The position numbers and the translations under genes are program-made. Below are positions 1 through 5,008 of a stretch of DNA of 5,008 nt, piece by piece; the stretch's first letter is position 1; each line of letters starts with the position of its first letter. The notes under the pieces were generated by a model. It had not been told where the DNA came from. It did not search any database and saw nothing but the letters and a program-made list of their open reading frames with translations. Origin of the DNA: Candidatus Pelagibacterales bacterium (GTDB lineage: Bacteria; Pseudomonadota; Alphaproteobacteria; Pelagibacterales; Pelagibacteraceae); assembly GCA_016882185.1 (NCBI GenBank), contig VHCC01000059.1, positions 1-5,008 of the forward strand, written 5' to 3'.

Positions 1-124
1 CAGCATTCTGTTCTGCCTGTTTTTTTGCGTCTTGCTGAGCACTTACAAGGTGTGCATTAAATGCATCTCCTGCATCAAAAGTTGCTTTACATTTAGGACA
101 GGTAATTTTCAAATTATCATTCAC
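1..124 (-). CDS. DUF2130-type protein, N-terminal fragment
   Basis: This is the start of a gene running off the left edge; 41 codons are visible. The predicted peptide has a single zinc-knuckle-like pair, ITCPKC (C9, C12), followed by a phrase resembling 'ATFDAGDAFNAHL' and then an Ala/Lys/Gln/Glu-rich stretch that begins a coiled coil. From memory, this order (CxxC, then 'F/I-D-x-x-x-A-F/L-x-x-H-L', then a long charged helix) is the characteristic opening of the DUF2130 family, whose biochemical function is not established. The start is taken as GTG at 124-122 because an in-frame stop (TAA at 142-140) lies just upstream and no ATG exists between; TTG at 112-110 is a less likely alternative. 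No clear ribosome binding site precedes it. It follows the DUF4116-repeat gene by 47 bases on the same strand and may be cotranscribed. The family call rests on only 41 residues. Confidence 0.72.
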   Translation of the reverse strand, partial: MNDNLKITCPKCKATFDAGDAFNAHLVSAQQDAKKQAEQNA

Positions 125-171
125 TGCTATTTTTGTAGTTTAATTTTTTTATTCATCTACTTACCAATTAA

Positions 172-3159
172 TTATTTAATTTTAGCTGCTTCAATTATAT
201 CGGGGTCTCTCTGTAGGCTTTCATCTGCATACTCTAATGCAAATCCATCTACTTCTACCGCTTGAAGGACTATTGATTTATCTTTTTTAAAGCTTTCATC
301 TGCATACAATAATGCACATCCATCTGATTTTATCGCCTCAAGGACTATTGATTTATCTTTTCTAAAGCTCTCATCTGCATATTCTAATGCGTATCCATTT
401 GATTTAAGTGCTTTAAGAACAATCGATTTATCTTTTTTAAACCTTTCATCTACAAACTCTAATGCTAATCCACTTGATTTAATAGCCTCAAGGACTACGA
501 ATTTATCTTTTTTAAAGCTTTCATCTGCATACTCTAATGCACATCCATCTGATTTTATCGCTTTAAGGACTAAGAATTTATCTTTTCTAAAGCTTTCATC
601 TGCAAACTGTAATGCACATCCATTTGATTTAACCGCCTCAAGAACAAAGGACTTATCTTTTCTAAAGCTCTCATCTGCATATTTTAATGCGTATCCATTT
701 GATTTAACCGCTTCAAAAACAAAGGATTTATCTTTTCTAAAGCTCTCATCTGCATATTTTAATGCGTATCCATTTGATTTAAGTGCTTTAAGAACAATCG
801 ATTTATCTTTTTTAAACCTTTCATCTGCAAACTCTAATGCTAATCCACTTGATTTAATAGCCTCAAGGACTACGAATTTATCTTTTCTAAAGCTTTCATC
901 TGCATACCTTAATGCACATCCATCTGATTTAATCGCTTTAAGGACTAAGAATTTATCTTTTCTAAAGCTTTCATCTGCAAACATTAATGCACATCCATCT
1001 GATTTTACCGCTTCAAGGACTATCGATTTATCTTTTTTTAGACTCTTATTTAGATACTCTAAATTCCATCCATTTTTTTTAACTTTTTTAAGTGCATCAA
1101 CTTTTATTAATGTGCTTAAGGTGCTTCTGTTAATTCCATTTACTTTGATATTTGTGTCATTAGTTATCTTGAAAGCTGCTTCAAGGAATCTTGTATTGGC
1201 TAATTCATTTGTATTATTAAAATGATAACCATATATCCAAATATCTTTAATTTTTGAATTTTTGCATAGTCGATTAATAGTTTCATAATAATCCTGAAAA
1301 CCGTATTCATCATTAAAAAGAGTACCTTCTTTTTGTTCACTATCAAAAAAGTTATAAATTGATAATTTTTCTAAACTCTTAAACCTTTCAAAATTTGGAA
1401 AATGATAGATGGCAGGAAGACCCGTCATTAAAAAATATAATTCATCGTCTCCATATCCTTTATGATTAGGAAAGTTTTTATGAGTTGTATTTTTCCATTC
1501 TTTTCTAAAATCTATTTCAAATGATTTTAATTTCTTAAAATACAGGTTTTTTGGAAAAATCGTTTTTTTATAAAAATTACATATATTGCAACTATCATCA
1601 ATTATTAATTCCTCAAGATTACTAAGAGAATATAAGCTTTTAAAAAAATTCTCTGCCATTAGATAATTAACATCACAGGAAATTAATTTTAACTTTTTAA
1701 GTTTTTTTAATTTTGAAAATCCGTTCCAATTTTTTATATTTTTAAATCCATGTAATTCAAGATCTTCCACAAAACTTATTTTTTCTAATTCCTTAAGAGT
1801 TTCGGAATTTCTTAAATCAACACTATCGATTGCTATTTTTTTGGATCTTTGATTTATATTTTCTCTTAAAAAAAGACTTTCTCTAAAAGATTTATCAAAA
1901 AATATTTGTCCTTTAGAATTTCTGTTTAAATAACAACCCTCGATACCCTCTACAACTACGTACACATGATTGTGTGCATAGCCATCCTCATCTTCTTTTT
2001 CACTGAATGAATGAATATAACAAGGATATTTTCCATTTTTAACAGGGATAGTTGATGACTCACAGAGAGAAGGTTCTGTTTTTAATTTATATCCATCGTA
2101 AAATGTATCTTGAATGTTATAAAGTCCAGGAATGTCTATGGTTAACTTATTACTCTTAATTTCAAGTTTATTGTTCTTTTTAGCGAAAGTTGGCAAATTT
2201 AATTCTTGAGGCTCTACATCCTTTACTATTCCATAAATAAAATCCTCAAATTGATTTTTTCTTATGTCATGAACTTCTTTAAAATTTTTTCCAAATAGTA
2301 TTTTATTTTGTTTTTTTAGAATCTCTAAAGCTCTAGGTAATCTTTTTAATAGGTAGTTAGCAGATAACTTTTCATCTTTTATGCTAATTTCTACTTTATT
2401 TTCGTAACCTATTTTTTCTAATAGGTACTTTTCAAATATATATTTGGTTGGATAGCAATCTTCATCAAGAAGATTACTTAAAAATTCTATATACTTTATA
2501 GGTTTAAATTCCCTTGTGTTAACAACGTTCTGCTGGTCCTCTTTTACCTTTGTTGCTGGGGTTGACTTAATTACTTTAGGATATTGGTAACTAAAAATGA
2601 ACAATCCTATTGGATAATTGTTTTGGTAAATATTTTTAATTTTAAAATATTTTTCATTTAATGCTTCTAAAACAGCATCATGATGTTCGTACATAAAATT
2701 TCCACTATAATCTGCAATAGCTATGGCACTGGAATTAATTTTCATATCAAATAACTTTTTTCTTCTAATTTTCTTATTTGACTTTAAAAAAAATTGATCA
2801 TTTAAGTCTCTTTTATCCCATTTCCAAGAAACCAATTTTTTAGTTTTTTTTCTATCAGAACTGAAAAATCCTGAATTTATATTTGCAAAGATTTTACGTA
2901 CCTTATTAAATTTATCTACTCCAACCCAAACTGGATAAATACCATCCATAGAATTACCTAAGGATATAGAATTAAATTTTTTGGAATCAATTTTTTCTAA
3001 ATCTTTAAAAATATTATTGGAGTCTGAATTAATTGAATTAGAGAGATTCTCACATAAATCTGTAACAACTACTGTAGCAGCATCAACCAGAGTATCCGTA
3101 ACATGGTAAACATGTACAATTGGAAACGGATCCTTATCTAAATTTTTTTTATTATTCAT
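172..3159 (-). CDS. Large mosaic protein: G-x-Y-P modules, LRR-like region, DUF4116 repeat array
   Basis: The 995-residue protein has no signal peptide and no clear membrane segment, so it is probably cytoplasmic. The N-terminal half (about 1-440) is uncharacterised. It contains two similar patches, DGIYPVWVGVD near 72-82 and NGKYPCYIHSF near 375-385. The second is preceded by 'DGYKLKTEP' (355-363), and together they recall the DUF4241 pattern (small-G-L..DP...G-x-YPV); this is tentative. Residues about 450-650 show irregular leucine-rich-repeat strands (VEDLELHGF 464-472, LKKLKLISC 487-495, LEELIIDD 515-522, LEKLSIYNF 596-604, IKDIWIYGY 637-645). Residues 705-995 are tandem 25-residue DUF4116-type units, with a degenerate half unit before them (about 690-704). 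No catalytic motif was recognised. LRR and helical repeat arrays usually bind proteins, so a recognition or scaffold role is an inference. ATG at 3159 lies 8 bases after the nuclease gene's TAA-TAG double stop; no strong Shine-Dalgarno sequence is visible. The reading frame is intact, so expression is plausible. Confidence 0.9.
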   Translation of the reverse strand: MNNKKNLDKDPFPIVHVYHVTDTLVDAATVVVTDLCENLSNSINSDSNNIFKDLEKIDSKKFNSISLGNSMDGIYPVWVGVDKFNKVRKIFANINSGFFSSDRKKTKKLVSWKWDKRDLNDQFFLKSNKKIRRKKLFDMKINSSAIAIADYSGNFMYEHHDAVLEALNEKYFKIKNIYQNNYPIGLFIFSYQYPKVIKSTPATKVKEDQQNVVNTREFKPIKYIEFLSNLLDEDCYPTKYIFEKYLLEKIGYENKVEISIKDEKLSANYLLKRLPRALEILKKQNKILFGKNFKEVHDIRKNQFEDFIYGIVKDVEPQELNLPTFAKKNNKLEIKSNKLTIDIPGLYNIQDTFYDGYKLKTEPSLCESSTIPVKNGKYPCYIHSFSEKEDEDGYAHNHVYVVVEGIEGCYLNRNSKGQIFFDKSFRESLFLRENINQRSKKIAIDSVDLRNSETLKELEKISFVEDLELHGFKNIKNWNGFSKLKKLKKLKLISCDVNYLMAENFFKSLYSLSNLEELIIDDSCNICNFYKKTIFPKNLYFKKLKSFEIDFRKEWKNTTHKNFPNHKGYGDDELYFLMTGLPAIYHFPNFERFKSLEKLSIYNFFDSEQKEGTLFNDEYGFQDYYETINRLCKNSKIKDIWIYGYHFNNTNELANTRFLEAAFKITNDTNIKVNGINRSTLSTLIKVDALKKVKKNGWNLEYLNKSLKKDKSIVLEAVKSDGCALMFADESFRKDKFLVLKAIKSDGCALRYADESFRKDKFVVLEAIKSSGLALEFADERFKKDKSIVLKALKSNGYALKYADESFRKDKSFVFEAVKSNGYALKYADESFRKDKSFVLEAVKSNGCALQFADESFRKDKFLVLKAIKSDGCALEYADESFKKDKFVVLEAIKSSGLALEFVDERFKKDKSIVLKALKSNGYALEYADESFRKDKSIVLEAIKSDGCALLYADESFKKDKSIVLQAVEVDGFALEYADESLQRDPDIIEAAKIK
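175..1047 (-). repeat. Tandem 75-bp repeat array encoding DUF4116-type units
   Basis: Eleven complete 25-codon units start at residues 705, 730, 755 and so on every 25 residues to 955, followed by a 16-residue partial unit (980-995). The consensus unit reads roughly E-S-F-[RK]-K-D-K-x-x-V-L-x-A-[IV]-K-S-[DNS]-G-x-A-L-x-[FY]-A-D. In DNA the landmark 'ctttcatctgca' or a close variant recurs every 75 bases, with no insertions or deletions. A Pfam DUF4116 domain of about 50 residues corresponds to two of these units. Units differ mainly at the residues after K-D-K (F/S, L/V/I/F), after the glycine (C, L, Y, F) and before the aromatic residue (R, E, K, Q, M, L); the rest is nearly fixed. The terminal units diverge most (ESLQRDPDIIEAAKIK at the end, KSLKKDK at the beginning), as expected of an array that expands internally. 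Confidence 0.93.
351..1007 (-). repeat. Higher-order duplication inside the DUF4116 array (five-unit, 375-bp offset)
   Basis: The segment at about 351-632 is nearly identical to the segment at about 726-1007, with an exact offset of 375 bases, which is five 75-bp units. In protein terms, units starting at residues 730, 755 and 780 are repeated at 855, 880 and 905: each triplet has the same order of K-D-K-F-L-V, K-D-K-F-V-V with S-S-G-L, and E-R-F-K-K-D-K-S-I-V. Only a few substitutions separate the two copies, for example E-F-A-D versus E-F-V-D. The left border is sharp: identity starts at about 351/726, while the bases just before (341-350 versus 716-725) differ. The right border fades over about 610-640. 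This indicates a recent segmental duplication or gene conversion within the array. Confidence 0.88.
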
Positions 3160-3167
3160 TTGATCTA

Positions 3168-4040
3168 TTACTTCAGAAATATTTTTAAAATAAAATTTGT
3201 CATTTTACTAAGTAAAAGTATTATCCTCTCCTTAATAATTATAAAAAAATTTTTTTTCTTAATTATTGGGATATATCCATCAAAAATTAATTTTCGTGCT
3301 AGAAAGTTTGTACACTGATAACAATTTTCATGAGGTTCTGGAAAACTATCGCTATCTAAACAATTTTTTAAGGCTGCAATAGTTGGTTCAATAAATTTAT
3401 CATTAGTTTCGTATGGAATAAGGCTAGTATAAAAATCTAAACTGTTTTCAAAGGGGACATCTTTATTAGCATTAACATGAACTATGTATGCAGTTTTTTT
3501 TACTTGAAAACCGTTTTTTTCAAAAAGGTATTTATAAAAACTTAATTGAACTTTGTAGTCTTCATGATTTGGATTAGACCAATAATTTTCAGGTTTTAAA
3601 TCTTCAATTTTTTTGGCTTGCGCTTTGTAATCTGCAATAATTAATTCACTTGTTATAGTATCAGTCCATACATCATCTACACCACCTGTCAGTAAAAAGT
3701 TTGTAGAATGCAAAAATTGAATTCCTTGGCGAAGAGATTGTCGCCATTTTTCTAAATCTTTGTGTTGATAAGGAATTACGTTTTTTAATCCGTAATTTGT
3801 GATGATTTTGTGAGGAATTTTTTGCTCTCTACAAATATCAAATGATAATTTTAAATTTTGATCAACTGCATTATTTAAAGTGTAGGGTAAAACCGGAGTT
3901 GGTTTTAATCCATGTTTATGTTCTAAATAAAAGCACAATTTACAACGCAGATAAAAGTTAGAAAATTTGCTTCTTGAGATTCTAAAGGTCTCATTCTTGT
4001 TATAAATGCTGCTTTTTCTTACTTTAAGTCCATTGATCAT
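3168..4040 (-). CDS. Cas4/RecB-like PD-(D/E)XK nuclease
   Basis: The 290-residue protein has the core of a PD-(D/E)XK nuclease of the Cas4/RecB type. 'SRSKFSNFYLRCKLCFYLEH' (22-41) matches the typical opening S-x-S-x-[IF]-x-x-[FY]-x-x-C-x-x-x-[FY]-Y-L. 'TLNNAVD' (54-60) follows, then G119-G-V-D-D-V-W (acidic metal ligand D122 or D123), D137-Y-K139 (the [D/E]xK motif) and Q165-x3-Y169 (the QxxxY motif). Cysteines C33/C36 and C240/C243 could hold an Fe-S cluster or zinc; Cas4 and AddB normally use one N-terminal and three C-terminal cysteines, so this 2+2 layout is different. From memory, a stand-alone bacterial family with 'TLNSAVD', 'GGIDDVW' and 'VDYKAT' motifs matches closely and usually ends soon after the last CxxC. 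Here about 45 extra residues follow, Lys-rich and hydrophobic (264-289). ATG at 4040 is 6 bases past the preceding gene's stop, with a weak AAGGG 11 bases upstream. Expected activity is metal-dependent DNA cleavage; the biological substrate is unknown. No cas1, cas2 or CRISPR repeat is present. Confidence 0.88.
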   Translation of the reverse strand: MINGLKVRKSSIYNKNETFRISRSKFSNFYLRCKLCFYLEHKHGLKPTPVLPYTLNNAVDQNLKLSFDICREQKIPHKIITNYGLKNVIPYQHKDLEKWRQSLRQGIQFLHSTNFLLTGGVDDVWTDTITSELIIADYKAQAKKIEDLKPENYWSNPNHEDYKVQLSFYKYLFEKNGFQVKKTAYIVHVNANKDVPFENSLDFYTSLIPYETNDKFIEPTIAALKNCLDSDSFPEPHENCYQCTNFLARKLIFDGYIPIIKKKNFFIIIKERIILLLSKMTNFILKIFLK

Positions 4041-4046
4041 CTTAAG

Positions 4047-5008
4047 CTATGCCCTTTTATATTTCTTATCATCTCCTAAAATTTTAATTTCATCACTTTC
4101 AATTAGATCTTCCATAGAAAGTTTATTTCTTTTGTTTGCAATTTTACTTTCTAATTCTTCGACTTTTTTAGTTAATTCACCCATAGAAATGTCTTTTTCT
4201 TTATTTGCGATTTTTTTTTCTAATTCTCGAACTTCCTTTTTAAGTAAGTGATATTCTGCACGTATATCCAATTGATCCCTAAATATAGATATATCTGGAA
4301 TTTCTTGAATTAGACCAACGGAGGTTGGTGCTCTGCCAAACATATATTTTTTTCCATCTTTATTAATTAAAAATGCTAATTCTAAATTATTGGCACTGAG
4401 TTTGGTTTGTATTAATTTACATTGATGATCCCATTTTTGGCTTTTTTCAGAAACTTCCGACTGTTTAATTTCAAGTCCGCCAATCAATTTATTTTTTTTA
4501 CTAATTAACCAATAATCAAATGTAGCAAATGTATTTCCGCTGCTTTTACTAATAGTATAGCCTTTTTTTTCAAACTCCTTTTCATATTTTTTCAATATTG
4601 CCTCTATTCTTGTACCATTGACTATGCAAGAATTTGAACAATATTTTTTATCAACTCTTGCATTTCCGAGCCCAACAAAAAATAATTTATTACAATGGTA
4701 ACACTTTTTTATTAAATTTTCGTTTTCAACAATTTTAAAAAGTTCAAACCACATATAACCAATTAAACTAGTTGGCTGAACTTTTGATGAAAATTTACGA
4801 TCCTGAGATATAACAGGCTTCATTCTTTCTCTATAAAAATTATGAAAAATTATAGTTAGGATATCATCTATTAATAATGGCAAATTTTCTTTATTTAAAT
4901 TCTCATTTAATCTTATTAGATCTCTTTTAAAGCCACCTTCAAAATTTGCGGTTGGCATAATTTCTATAGGAAATTTTAAATTATCTAGATTATAATTATT
5001 ATTTTCAT
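4047..5008 (-). CDS. CGNR-like zinc-finger protein with candidate PD-(D/E)XK nuclease domain (5' end missing)
   Basis: The frame stays open to the right edge: 16 codons (ENNNYNLDNLKFPIEI) precede the first internal ATG at 4958, and homology-like features (L-D-N-L..P..I) suggest the true start lies outside. Numbering from that ATG, a helical region ending in 'PTSLIGYMWFELFKIVEN' (62-79) leads into a zinc finger C86-x2-C89-x17-C107-x3-C111 with R101, 'KKYCS' and R117. From memory this is the arrangement of CGNR-type fingers, including the helix before it. Residues 125-225 look like an alpha/beta domain: D148 in 'TFDYW', then E163-x-K165 in 'GGLEIKQS', then the strand 'LELAFLI' (192-198), consistent with a PD-(D/E)XK core, though this is inference. 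Residues 233-290 are a charged coiled coil with an internal 23-residue duplication. It ends in TAG, 6 bases before the Cas4-like nuclease gene and in the same frame. CGNR fingers usually bind nucleic acid, so a DNA-binding nuclease or regulator is plausible. Confidence 0.82.
   Translation of the reverse strand, partial: ENNNYNLDNLKFPIEIMPTANFEGGFKRDLIRLNENLNKENLPLLIDDILTIIFHNFYRERMKPVISQDRKFSSKVQPTSLIGYMWFELFKIVENENLIKKCYHCNKLFFVGLGNARVDKKYCSNSCIVNGTRIEAILKKYEKEFEKKGYTISKSSGNTFATFDYWLISKKNKLIGGLEIKQSEVSEKSQKWDHQCKLIQTKLSANNLELAFLINKDGKKYMFGRAPTSVGLIQEIPDISIFRDQLDIRAEYHLLKKEVRELEKKIANKEKDISMGELTKKVEELESKIANKRNKLSMEDLIESDEIKILGDDKKYKRA
4104..4232 (-). repeat. Tandem 69-bp duplication in coiled-coil coding region
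   Basis: Residues 243-262 (starting V-R-E-L-E-K-K-I-A-N-K, ending I-S-M-G-E-L) are repeated at 266-285 (V-E-E-L-E-S-K-I-A-N-K, ending L-S-M-E-D-L), an offset of 23 residues or 69 bases. The DNA shows the same thing: 'catagaaa' at 4113 and again at 4182, followed by similar T-rich sequence. A 23-residue period does not equal an exact number of heptads, so the duplication introduces a phase shift or hinge at the I/L-S-M junctions of the coiled coil. The duplication is in frame and leaves the gene intact. Confidence 0.8.

Noticed and set aside
125..171. Terminator or promoter between the repeat gene and the DUF2130 gene
   Set aside because: No GC-containing hairpin followed by a T run on the minus strand, and no convincing -35/-10 pair; only a 4-base GTAG/CTAC inverted match, expected by chance.
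32..265. Plus-strand open frame of 77 codons
   Set aside because: It overlaps the antisense of the DUF2130 start and the end of the repeat array; the translation looks like no protein and the minus-strand genes explain the sequence.
175..1047. Regular repeats as a possible CRISPR array
   Set aside because: The period is 75 bases throughout with no repeat/spacer alternation, and the units are in-frame protein repeats.
3168..4040. A true CRISPR-associated Cas4
   Set aside because: No cas1, cas2, effector gene or CRISPR repeats nearby, and the cysteine layout and TLNNAVD motif point to a stand-alone relative.
4006..4251. Plus-strand open frame of 81 codons, Leu/Ser/Phe-rich
   Set aside because: It is the antisense shadow of the Lys/Glu-rich coiled coil; the hydrophobic composition is a by-product of AAA/GAA codons on the other strand.
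4981..5008. ATG at the extreme right edge (5008-5006) as a gene start
   Set aside because: That frame meets TAG after seven codons; the continuing gene uses the neighbouring frame, which is open to the window edge.

Overview
This is an AT-rich bacterial window (by eye clearly under 30% GC) carrying four consecutive genes, all on the minus strand, so transcription runs from right to left. The proteins are rich in Lys, Asn, Ile and Phe, read with the standard code, and have weak or absent Shine-Dalgarno sequences. No rRNA, tRNA, phage, transposase or taxon-specific gene was seen, so the organism cannot be named; an AT-rich free-living or metagenome-derived bacterium is the most that can be said. 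There is no non-coding stretch longer than about 50 bases.

In transcription order: (1) 5008-4047, a protein whose N-terminus lies beyond the right edge, with a CGNR-like four-cysteine zinc finger, a candidate PD-(D/E)XK nuclease core and a C-terminal coiled coil; (2) 4040-3168, a Cas4/RecB-like PD-(D/E)XK nuclease with two cysteine pairs and an unusual hydrophobic C-terminal tail; (3) 3159-172, a 995-residue mosaic protein with an uncharacterised N-terminal half containing two G-x-Y-P modules, a leucine-rich-repeat-like middle and a C-terminal array of eleven complete 25-residue DUF4116-type repeats plus a partial one; (4) 124 to beyond position 1, the first 41 codons of a DUF2130-type protein with a CxxC knuckle leading into a coiled coil.

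The gaps between the first three genes are 6 and 8 bases, and the gap before the fourth is 47 bases, so at least the first three very probably form one transcript whose promoter lies outside the window. Genes 1 and 2 are in the same reading frame, separated only by one TAG codon and two sense codons.

Functionally, the cluster combines one confident and one probable nuclease with a large repeat protein of the kind used for recognition or scaffolding. That resembles an accessory or genome-conflict locus, but no signature of a named defence system is present and the joint role is inference. The most striking structural signal is the repeat array, where a block of roughly 280 bp has been duplicated exactly five repeat units (375 bp) apart, showing recent expansion.
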